Assembly: GCA_036397875.1 (NCBI GenBank)
Contig: DASWIC010000231.1
Span: 1-33,922 of the forward strand
Direction of reading: 5' to 3'
DNA: 33,922 nucleotides
Origin: SG8-41 sp036397875
GTDB lineage: Bacteria > Pseudomonadota > Gammaproteobacteria > Burkholderiales > SG8-41
Made by a program: the position numbers and the translations under genes. Below the pieces are notes generated by a model, which worked only from the letters and a program-made list of their open reading frames with translations, searched no databases and had not been told where the DNA came from. Positions 7,410-14,128 of the stretch are shown here, one piece after another (the first letter of the stretch is position 1; every line of letters begins with the position of its first letter).

Positions 7410-8939
7410 GTGGCCGAATCGGGGGAAGCCTTGGAAGAACTGACTTCGCTGATGCACGGGTTCTCGGTGGTGCTGTCGCCGTACACCCTGATGCTGATGT
7501 TCGTCGGGGTGTTCCTGGGGATCATCGTCGGCGTGCTGCCGGGACTGGGCGGGGCGAACGGGGTGGCGATCCTGCTGCCGCTGACCTTCGCCATGCCGCC
7601 GGCCACGGCGATCGTGATGCTCTCCTGCATCTACTGGGGGGCGCTGTTCGGCGGAGCGATCACCTCGATACTCTTCAACATTCCCGGCGAACCGTGGTCG
7701 GTCGCGACCACCTTCGACGGCTATCCGATGGCGCAGCAGGGACGCGCGGGCGAAGCCTTGACGGCCTCGTTCACCTCCTCGTTCTTCGGCGCCCTGTGCG
7801 CGGTGATCATGATCACCTTCATCGCCCCGGCGGTGGCCAATTTCGCCCTCGAGTTCGGCCCGCCGGAATTCTTCTCGGTGTACTTCCTCACCTTCTGCAG
7901 CTTCATCGGCATGGGCCGGGAAAAACCGGCCAAGATCATCGTCTCCATGATGATCGGATTCGCGCTCGCCGCGGTCGGGATCGACATCGTGACCGGCCAG
8001 CTGCGGCTGACGTTCGGCTTCACCGAGCTGCTGCGCGGATTCAACTTCCTGATCGCGGTGATCGGGTTGTTCGGGATCGGCGAGATCCTGCTGTCGATGG
8101 AAGAGGGCCTCGCCTTCACCGGCAAGAGCGCCAAGATCAGCCTCCGGGTGGTGCTCGAGACCTGGCGCCGGCTGCCGCGATTCTGGGGAACCGCGTTACG
8201 CAGCATGGTGATCGGCTGCTGGCTGGGCGTGACGCCGGGCGGCGCGACGCCCGCTTCGTTCATGGCCTACGGCGTGGCGAAGCGCATGTCGCGGGACGGC
8301 GACAAATTCGGAACCGGGCAGATGGAAGGGGTGGTGGCGCCCGAGGTCGCGAACAACGCCGCCGGAACTTCCGCCCTGCTGCCGATGATCGCGCTCGGCA
8401 TTCCCGGTTCACCGACCGCCGCCGTGTTGCTCGGCGGGCTGATGATCTGGGGGTTGCAGCCCGGTCCGCTGCTGTTCACGGAACAGCCGGACTTCGTGTG
8501 GGGCTTGATCGCGAGCATGTACCTGGGCAACATCGCGACGCTCATCCTGTGCCTCACCTGCGTGCCGTTCTTCGCCGCCATCCTGCGCATCCCTTTTTCC
8601 ATCATCGCCCCCGTCATTGTCGTCATCTGCGCGGTCGGCGCCTACACCGTGAGCAACGCGCAGTCCGATATCTGGTTCATGCTCGTTTTCGGCGTGGTGG
8701 GCTACCTGTTCAAGAAGCTCGACTACCCGCTGGCGCCGCTGGTGCTCGCGCTGGTGCTGGGCGACATGGCGGAAAGCGCGTTCCGGCAGTCGATGCTGAT
8801 GGCCCAGGGCGACCTCAGGATTTTCTTCTCCAACTGGCTGGTCGGCAGCATCACGGGGCTCGCGCTGTTCGCCCTGTTCTGGCCGCTGATCGCCAGGGTT
8901 ATCGGCCGCTTGCGGACCGTGCGGCCGAGCACCGCGTGA
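7410..8939 (+). CDS. tctA: TctA large membrane subunit of the tripartite tricarboxylate transporter
   Basis: Ion-coupled translocating subunit of about 500 residues with around twelve transmembrane segments. Family features seen: GVFLGIIVGVLPGLGGANGVAILLPLTF near the N-terminus, the conserved YWGALFGGAITSILFNIPGEP segment, and the matching second-half motif GVTPGGATPASFMAYGVAK with LGIPGSPTAAVLLGGLMIWGLQPGP. The start is uncertain. GTG 7410 has no ribosome site. TTG 7431, preceded by GGGGGAAG, gives LEELTSLMHGFS, which fits the usual N-terminus better; the longer form is given here. Together with TctC and TctB it would import a carboxylate, possibly oxalate given the neighbouring oxc-frc genes. 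Confidence 0.93.
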   Translation: MAESGEALEELTSLMHGFSVVLSPYTLMLMFVGVFLGIIVGVLPGLGGANGVAILLPLTFAMPPATAIVMLSCIYWGALFGGAITSILFNIPGEPWSVATTFDGYPMAQQGRAGEALTASFTSSFFGALCAVIMITFIAPAVANFALEFGPPEFFSVYFLTFCSFIGMGREKPAKIIVSMMIGFALAAVGIDIVTGQLRLTFGFTELLRGFNFLIAVIGLFGIGEILLSMEEGLAFTGKSAKISLRVVLETWRRLPRFWGTALRSMVIGCWLGVTPGGATPASFMAYGVAKRMSRDGDKFGTGQMEGVVAPEVANNAAGTSALLPMIALGIPGSPTAAVLLGGLMIWGLQPGPLLFTEQPDFVWGLIASMYLGNIATLILCLTCVPFFAAILRIPFSIIAPVIVVICAVGAYTVSNAQSDIWFMLVFGVVGYLFKKLDYPLAPLVLALVLGDMAESAFRQSMLMAQGDLRIFFSNWLVGSITGLALFALFWPLIARVIGRLRTVRPSTA

Positions 8940-8945
8940 GCGCCT

Positions 8946-9554
8946 TCAGATCTTGCCGTGGCGCTTCAGGCGGGAGAGGGTTTCGGGGGAGAGGTTCAGG
9001 CAGGACGCGAGCTCCTTTTTGGGCAGCCGCTCCGCGAGATCGGCGTGCTTGCGCAGGAAGCGATGCACCCGGCCGGGCGCATCGAGCAGGTGCAGCGTGA
9101 TGGTATGGGCCATGACCTCGCTCATCAGCTTCATGATCTCGAACTCGAAGGCGTTTTTCACGCCGGCATGACGCCCGAGGAAGCGCACCCACTGCGGCAT
9201 CGAGAGCTTGGCGGCGCGCACGCGGGTCACCGCCCGGATCGAATACGGTATCGGGGTCTTCAGGCGCCACGCCGCGTAGCTCGTGTCGATGTCGGTCTCG
9301 GCGGCGAAGCGCAGGATCATCTCCCGGCCCTGGGCGCTCGACACCACGCGCTTCAGGATCCCCTCGATGATGAAATACTGCTCCATGGAGCGGTCGCCCT
9401 GGTGCTCGAGCACCTCGCCCTTGGGGGTGTCCACGATCTCGAGCAGCGGCTCGAGCTCGCGCCACTGCGCGGCGTCCAGATGCTTCAGCACCAGGTTTTG
9501 CCGCAGCTGGAGGCGGATGATCGTCGCCTCCGGGTGCTGATCGAGGCCAGGCAT
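8946..9554 (-). CDS. Crp/Fnr family transcription regulator
   Basis: Cytoplasmic DNA-binding regulator of 202 residues: a cyclic-nucleotide-binding-like beta-roll (about 25-110), a dimer helix (about 125-155) and a C-terminal winged helix. The recognition helix SPETLSRL (E191, S194, R195) carries the E-x2-SR signature of Fnr and FixK rather than the Crp pattern. There is no cluster of N-terminal cysteines, so it is not an Fe-S oxygen sensor like Fnr; its signal is unknown. I chose ATG 9554. The frame can extend to a TTG at 9635, but that codon lies inside the palindrome 9622-9635 and upstream of a -10 box at 9605-9610, so it is probably untranslated. It stands tail to tail with tctA and divergent from oxc. 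Likely controls both oxalate breakdown and the transporter through the two TTGAC-N4-GTCAA sites. Confidence 0.9.
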   Translation of the reverse strand: MPGLDQHPEATIIRLQLRQNLVLKHLDAAQWRELEPLLEIVDTPKGEVLEHQGDRSMEQYFIIEGILKRVVSSAQGREMILRFAAETDIDTSYAAWRLKTPIPYSIRAVTRVRAAKLSMPQWVRFLGRHAGVKNAFEFEIMKLMSEVMAHTITLHLLDAPGRVHRFLRKHADLAERLPKKELASCLNLSPETLSRLKRHGKI

Positions 9555-9604
9555 GGCGGATACGGATACGCTGCAGGGCGATACGGGCGCGGGGGCAGCA
9601 ATCG

Positions 9605-9610
9605 AGTATA
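9605..9610 (-). promoter_or_regulatory. Candidate -10 box of the regulator gene
   Basis: TATACT on the minus strand, 50 bases before ATG 9554. The palindrome at 9622-9635 covers the -35 zone, a placement that would allow autorepression. Confidence 0.4.
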
Positions 9611-9621
9611 ACCGCAAGTCC

Positions 9622-9635
9622 TTGACCGAGGTCAA
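9622..9635. promoter_or_regulatory. Fnr/FixK-type operator between regulator and oxc (TTGAC-N4-GTCAA)
   Basis: Perfect palindrome TTGACCGAGGTCAA (the symmetry extends one base each side). Its centre at 9628.5 lies about 42 bases before the start point predicted from the TATGAT at 9659-9664 facing oxc, the class II activator position. For the opposite promoter it overlaps the -35 zone. It has the same half sites and spacing as 5680-5693 and fits the Fnr-type recognition helix of the adjacent regulator. Confidence 0.65.
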
Positions 9636-9658
9636 GAGCGCATGTGCCTGCCGCGCCC

Positions 9659-9664
9659 TATGAT
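9659..9664 (+). promoter_or_regulatory. Candidate -10 box of the oxc promoter
   Basis: TATGAT facing oxc, with no recognisable -35 but with the Fnr-type palindrome correctly placed for class II activation. The implied leader to ATG 9809 is about 138 bases, and I recognise no riboswitch in it. Confidence 0.4.
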
Positions 9665-9808
9665 ACGTGCGAGTGAATCGCGGCCATGATGTTCGGGTGG
9701 CCTGGATTTTCCGTGAACCTGGGAAATTTCGCCCTGTTTGCCCTGCGCGGCAGGTATCCTTTGGAAAAACACTGGTTCAATTGACGGCGAGAACGCGAGG
9801 CATCTCCC

Positions 9809-11545
9809 ATGACCGATCTCAGCATGACCACCGATACACAATCACAGGTGACCGACGGCTTCGGCCTGGTCATCGATGCCCTCAAGTTGAACGGCATCGA
9901 CACGATCTTCGGCCTGCCCGGCATTCCGATCACCGACCTCACCCGCAGGGCACAGGCCGCAGGCATGCGCGTGATTTCGTTCCGCCACGAGCAGAACGCC
10001 GGCAACGCCGCCGCCATCGCCGGCTTCATGACGCAGAAGCCCGGCATCTGCCTGACGGTGTCCGCCCCCGGCTTCTTGAACGGCCTGACCGCGCTCGCCA
10101 ACGCCACCACCAATTGCTTCCCGATGATCCTCGTGAGCGGCTCCAGCGAGCGCGAGATCGTCGACCTGCAACAGGGCGATTACGAGGAAATGGACCAGCT
10201 GGCCATCGCCAAGCCGCTCGCCAAGGCCGCCTTCCGCGTGCTCCACGCCGAGGACATCGGTGTCGGCATCGCGCGCGCCATCCGCGCCGCCGTTTCCGGC
10301 CGCCCGGGCGGCGTCTACCTCGACCTGCCGGGGAAGCTCTTCGCCCAGTCCCTGGACGCGGATGCCGGCAGGAAGTCGCTCATCAAGGTGGTCGATCCGG
10401 CGCCGCGCCAGATCCCGGCCCAGGATGCGGTGCAGCGCACCCTCGCGCTGCTGAAGAGCGCCAAGCGTCCGCTGATCATCCTCGGCAAAGGGGCGGCCTA
10501 TGCCCAGGCCGACGCGGACATCCGCGCGCTGGTCGAGAAGACCGGCATTCCCTATCTCCCCATGTCCATGGCGAAGGGCCTGCTGCCCGACACGCACGAG
10601 CAGTCCGCATCCGCTGCCCGCTCCTATGTGCTGCCCGAGGCGGACGTGGTGATGCTGGTCGGAGCGCGCCTCAACTGGCTGCTCGCGCACGGCAAGGGCA
10701 AGACCTGGGGCGGCAAGGACCCTAAGGCGTGGGGCGGCCAGAAATTCATCCAGGTCGACATCTCGCCGCAGGAAGCGGACAGCAACGTCCGCATCGACGC
10801 CCCCGTGGTCGGCGACATCGGTTCCTGCGTCTCGGCGCTGCTGGCCGGCATCGGCTCCAATTGGCCCAAGCCGCCGGCCGAGTGGCTCAACGCCATCGCC
10901 GAGCGCAAGAACAAGAACATCGCCAAGATGGCCGAGACCCTGGACAAGAATCCGACGCCGATGAATTTCCACAGCGCGCTCGCGGTGGTGCGCGACATCG
11001 TCAAGGCCAACCCGGAGGCGATTCTCGTCAACGAAGGCGCCAACGCGCTCGATTTCACCCGTAGCATCGTCGACATGTACCAGCCGCGCAAGCGCCTGGA
11101 CGTCGGCACCTGGGGCGTGATGGGCATCGGCATGGGGTTTGCCGTCGCCGCCGCCGTGGTCAGCGGCCAGCCGGTGATCGCGGTCGAGGGCGACAGCGCT
11201 TTCGGATTCTCCGGCATGGAAGTCGAGACCCTCTGCCGCTACCACCTGCCGGTGTGCGTGGTGGTCTTCAACAACAACGGCGTCTACCGCGGCACCGACG
11301 TCAATCCAACCGGCGGCCCCGATGTGGCGCCCACCGTGTTCGTCAAGGGCGCGCGCTATGACCGGCTGATCGAGGCCTTCGGCGGCGTGGGCGTGCACGC
11401 CACGACACCGGCCGAGTTGCGCACGGCGATGGAGGAGGCCGTCCGCTCGCGTAAGCCCACGCTCATCAACGCCGTGATCGACGAGACCGCCGGCACCGAA
11501 AGCGGTCGCATCACGAGCCTGAACCCGAGCGCAAAAAAGAAATAG
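9809..11545 (+). CDS. oxc: Oxalyl-CoA decarboxylase
   Basis: Thiamine-diphosphate enzyme that decarboxylates oxalyl-CoA to formyl-CoA and CO2. Its 578 residues match the Oxalobacter enzyme closely in length. Seen: the N-terminal pyrimidine-binding domain with the catalytic Glu in FRHEQNAGNAA (E61), the central domain with LGKGAAYAQADADIRALVEKTGIPYLPMSMAKGLLPD, and the diphosphate-binding motif GDSAFGFSGMEVETLCRYHLP followed by NNNG (the GDx...N metal site). The GLPGIPITDL and YEEMDQL stretches are typical of oxalyl-CoA decarboxylases rather than acetolactate synthase. Start ATG 9809 has GAGG about ten bases upstream. It leads the oxc-frc pair and is probably activated through the palindrome at 9622-9635. 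Confidence 0.97.
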   Translation: MTDLSMTTDTQSQVTDGFGLVIDALKLNGIDTIFGLPGIPITDLTRRAQAAGMRVISFRHEQNAGNAAAIAGFMTQKPGICLTVSAPGFLNGLTALANATTNCFPMILVSGSSEREIVDLQQGDYEEMDQLAIAKPLAKAAFRVLHAEDIGVGIARAIRAAVSGRPGGVYLDLPGKLFAQSLDADAGRKSLIKVVDPAPRQIPAQDAVQRTLALLKSAKRPLIILGKGAAYAQADADIRALVEKTGIPYLPMSMAKGLLPDTHEQSASAARSYVLPEADVVMLVGARLNWLLAHGKGKTWGGKDPKAWGGQKFIQVDISPQEADSNVRIDAPVVGDIGSCVSALLAGIGSNWPKPPAEWLNAIAERKNKNIAKMAETLDKNPTPMNFHSALAVVRDIVKANPEAILVNEGANALDFTRSIVDMYQPRKRLDVGTWGVMGIGMGFAVAAAVVSGQPVIAVEGDSAFGFSGMEVETLCRYHLPVCVVVFNNNGVYRGTDVNPTGGPDVAPTVFVKGARYDRLIEAFGGVGVHATTPAELRTAMEEAVRSRKPTLINAVIDETAGTESGRITSLNPSAKKK

Positions 11546-11648
11546 TGCTTGGAGCTGACGCGACAAGCGCGCAGCTCAAGCGGTCGCGAGAACGAGCGGA
11601 CTGACGCCGCTCATCCCGCGACGGGAATCGACAACGAGTGAGGACACG

Positions 11649-12920
11649 ATGGAAGCATTGAAGGGTGTGAGAATTCTCGACATGTCGCACGTGCAGGCGG
11701 GGCCGACGTGCTCGCAGCTGCTCGCCTGGTTGGGCGCCGACGTGATCAAGTTCGAGAATCCGGCGGGAGACGCGACGCGCGGCCAGCTGCGCGATGTCCC
11801 GAACGCCGACAGCCTGTACTTCACGATGCTCAACTGCAACAAGCGCTCGATCACGGTCAACATGAAGACCGAGGAGGGCAAGCAGGTGTTCGTCGACCTG
11901 CTCAAGAAGTGTGACGTCATCATGGAGAATTTCGGCCCGGGCGTGCTCGAGCGCTTCGGCTTCCCGTGGGAGCGGATCCACGAGATCAATCCGAAAATCG
12001 TGATGGGCTCGATCAAGGGCTTCGGGTCGAGCGGGCCGTATGCGGACTTCAAGGCCTACGAGAACGTCGCGCAGGCGATGGGCGGCTCGATGAGCACCAC
12101 CGGCGTTCCCGAAGGCCCGCCGTTCGTCACCGGCGCGCAGATCGGGGATTCCGGCACCGGCCTGCACCTCGCGATCGGGCTCCTCGCCGCGCTCCGGCAA
12201 GCCGAGCGCACCGGCAAGGGCCAGTACGTCGAGGTGGCGATGATGGACGGGATCATGAATCTCTGTCGCGTCAAGTTCCGCGACCACCAGCGCCTGACAC
12301 GCGGTGAGCTGACCGAGTTTTCGGTGCCGACGCACAAGGGCATGGGCGACGTGCCGCGGGCCGGCAACGATTCCGGCGGCGGCCAGCTCGGCAACGCGGT
12401 CCGCTGCAAGCCCGGCGGCCCGAATGACTTTCTCTACCTCGTGGTGCAGGAGGCGGTGTGGGACGCGCTCGCGAAGCGCATCGGACCGGAGGTCGGCGTA
12501 GCGAATCTCGCGACCGACCCGAAATTCGCCAAGGTCGCCGACCGGCGCAAGAACCAGGCGAAAATGTGGGAGCTGATCGGCGAATTCGCGCTGAAATACA
12601 CCAAGCGCGAGCTGATGGCGATCCTGAATCCCCTCGACGTGCCGTGCGGCCCGGTCATGGGCACCGAGGACCTCACCCACGACGAGCACGTGCGGGGCCG
12701 CCAGATGTGGGTCGAGATCGACCACCCCCAGCGCGGCAAATGGTGGAACGTGGGCATGCCGATCAAGCTCTCGGACTCGCCGGCCCGGATCGAGCGCTCG
12801 CCGCTGCTCGGCGAGCACACCGAGGAGATTCTCGGGGAGGTCCTCGGCTACAGCGGGGAAAAGATCGCGCAGCTGAAGGGCAAGGGCGCGTTCTCGACGC
12901 CGCCCAAGAAAGCCGCTTGA
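11649..12920 (+). CDS. frc: Formyl-CoA:oxalate CoA-transferase
   Basis: Class III CoA-transferase that moves CoA from formyl-CoA to oxalate, releasing formate and making oxalyl-CoA for Oxc, so the two enzymes form a cycle. It is 423 residues long (Oxalobacter Frc 428). Seen: GVRILDMSHVQAGPTCSQLLAWLGADVIKFE at the N-terminus, the catalytic aspartate in QIGDSGTGLHLAIG (D167), and a glycine-rich loop at NDSGGGQLGNA that resembles the Frc active-site glycine loop. The PYADFKAYENVAQAMGGSMS segment also fits Frc. Start ATG 11649 is preceded by GTGAGGAC. The 103-base gap from oxc contains only small inverted repeats and no terminator, so cotranscription with oxc is likely. Related carnitine or succinyl-CoA transferases are less likely given the context. 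Confidence 0.95.
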   Translation: MEALKGVRILDMSHVQAGPTCSQLLAWLGADVIKFENPAGDATRGQLRDVPNADSLYFTMLNCNKRSITVNMKTEEGKQVFVDLLKKCDVIMENFGPGVLERFGFPWERIHEINPKIVMGSIKGFGSSGPYADFKAYENVAQAMGGSMSTTGVPEGPPFVTGAQIGDSGTGLHLAIGLLAALRQAERTGKGQYVEVAMMDGIMNLCRVKFRDHQRLTRGELTEFSVPTHKGMGDVPRAGNDSGGGQLGNAVRCKPGGPNDFLYLVVQEAVWDALAKRIGPEVGVANLATDPKFAKVADRRKNQAKMWELIGEFALKYTKRELMAILNPLDVPCGPVMGTEDLTHDEHVRGRQMWVEIDHPQRGKWWNVGMPIKLSDSPARIERSPLLGEHTEEILGEVLGYSGEKIAQLKGKGAFSTPPKKAA

Positions 12921-12946
12921 GCGGAGCGCAGCGCCCGCTCAGCTCT

Positions 12947-12989
12947 CGGCGCGTTCGAACGGACAGCATGCCGTTCAACGCGCCGTTTT
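12947..12989 (+). terminator. Intrinsic terminator after frc
   Basis: CGGCGCGTT plus GAACGG (12947-12962, one bulged base) pairs with CCGTTCAACGCGCCG (12971-12985), followed by TTTT. This 15-pair stem lies 21 bases before the next start codon, so the formyltransferase-like gene depends on readthrough or is expressed at a lower level than oxc-frc. Confidence 0.65.
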
Positions 12990-13009
12990 CATTTGAGGGA
13001 GATTGCATC

Positions 13010-13942
13010 ATGAAGATTGCCATCATCGGTCAGCAGGATTTCGGCAAGGCCGTCCTCGAGGCGTTCCTCGCGCGCAAGGATGAGGTCGCCGGCGTCTTTT
13101 GCGCGCCGGAAAAACCGGGCGCAAAGGCCGATCCGCTCCGGGCCGCCGCCGGGGAGAAGGGCTTGAAGGTGTTCCAGTTCAAGTCGCTGCGCGAGCCGCA
13201 GGCGCACGAGGCCCTCGGGAGCCTCAAGGCCGATCTGGGCATCATGGCGTACGTGCTGCAGTTCGCGCCCGACACCCTGATCAGGATTCCGCGGCTCGGG
13301 ACGATCCAGTTCCACCCGTCGCTGCTCCCCAAGTACCGCGGCCCCTCGTCGATCAACTGGCCGATCATCCGCGGCGACACCCGTACCGGCCTCACCATCT
13401 TCCGTCCCACCGAGGGGCTCGACGAAGGGCCGATCGTGCTGCAGAAGGCATGCGACATCGGCCCGGACGAGACCCTCGGCGACGTCTATTTCAACAAGCT
13501 CTTTCCGATGGGCGTGCAGGCGATGCTGGAGGCGGCCGATCTCGTCGGCGCGGGCAAGCACCGGGAGACCGCGCAGGACGAGTCGCAGGCGAGCTACGAA
13601 GGCTGGTGCCGGGACGCCGAAGCGCGCATTCACTGGGCGCATCACGTCGATACCATCTACAACCTGATCCGTGGCTGCAACCCGGCGCCGGGCGCCTGGA
13701 CGACGCTGAGCGGAAAAAAACTGCAGATCTTCGACGCGCGCAAGCACCTCGCGCGGCGTTATGCCGACGTCAAGGGCAAGGTGGGCGAGGTGTCCGACAT
13801 TACCGAGGCCAGCTTCAAGGTCACCGCGCAGGGCGGCGCAATCGAGGTGCTGCGCGCGCGGGCAGAAGACGGCAAAAAGATTGCCGGCGGCGAGCTGGCC
13901 CGGGCCGCCGGACTCAGCGCCGGCGCTCTGCTCGGCAGCTAG
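13010..13942 (+). CDS. 10-formyl-THF hydrolase/formyltransferase-like protein (ALDH1L1 N-terminal domain type)
   Basis: 310 residues in two parts: a formyltransferase Rossmann-like catalytic domain (1 to about 200) and a C-terminal Fmt-like beta-barrel domain (about 210-310). The core motif is IQFHPSLLPKYRG with the catalytic His at 102 and the catalytic Asp in GLDEGP at 138, the same 36-residue spacing as His106 and Asp142 of vertebrate 10-formyl-THF dehydrogenase. Length and wording (ASYEGWCRDAEARIHW, HVDTIYNLIRGCNPAPGAWT) also follow that enzyme's N-terminal hydrolase domain, not bacterial Fmt or PurN. The Asn of the Asn-His-Asp triad is Gln100. Start ATG 13010 sits behind GAGGGAGA. Placed after oxc-frc, it may release formate from 10-formyl-THF or move a formyl group between folate and another carrier. 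Function is inferred. Confidence 0.85.
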   Translation: MKIAIIGQQDFGKAVLEAFLARKDEVAGVFCAPEKPGAKADPLRAAAGEKGLKVFQFKSLREPQAHEALGSLKADLGIMAYVLQFAPDTLIRIPRLGTIQFHPSLLPKYRGPSSINWPIIRGDTRTGLTIFRPTEGLDEGPIVLQKACDIGPDETLGDVYFNKLFPMGVQAMLEAADLVGAGKHRETAQDESQASYEGWCRDAEARIHWAHHVDTIYNLIRGCNPAPGAWTTLSGKKLQIFDARKHLARRYADVKGKVGEVSDITEASFKVTAQGGAIEVLRARAEDGKKIAGGELARAAGLSAGALLGS

Positions 13943-13951
13943 CCGCTACCC

Positions 13952-14026
13952 TGCCGCCGCAGTGCATTTTCCCGGGGCCGGCGCGCTCACCCGCCGGTCT
14001 CTGGTCCGCGCATGCCTGCGGCGGCA
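13952..14026. repeat. Nested inverted repeats after the oxalate module
   Basis: TGCCGCCGCAG (13952-13962) is matched exactly by CTGCGGCGGCA (14016-14026), and inside it CCGGCG (13978-13983) pairs with CGCCGG (13992-13997). There is no T-run. It lies 10 bases past the formyltransferase-like gene and about 100 bases before the CHASE2 kinase gene, so it could end or stabilise the upstream transcript. The rest of the 186-base gap is AT-richer just before 14129 (a TAATAATAA run at 14102-14110), a plausible promoter zone without clear hexamers. Confidence 0.4.
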
Positions 14027-14128
14027 CCCGTTCGCCGAAATTACCGCTCCCGTTCCGCGAATATCGTAAAATACATGAGTAGGCGGCGATAACCCGCTAG
14101 ATAATAATAAGAAAACTCAGGAATAGGG

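Noticed and set aside
9555..9635. TTG start of the Crp/Fnr regulator at 9635
   Set aside because: It falls within the operator palindrome and upstream of the likely -10 box; ATG 9554 gives a normal Crp/Fnr length.
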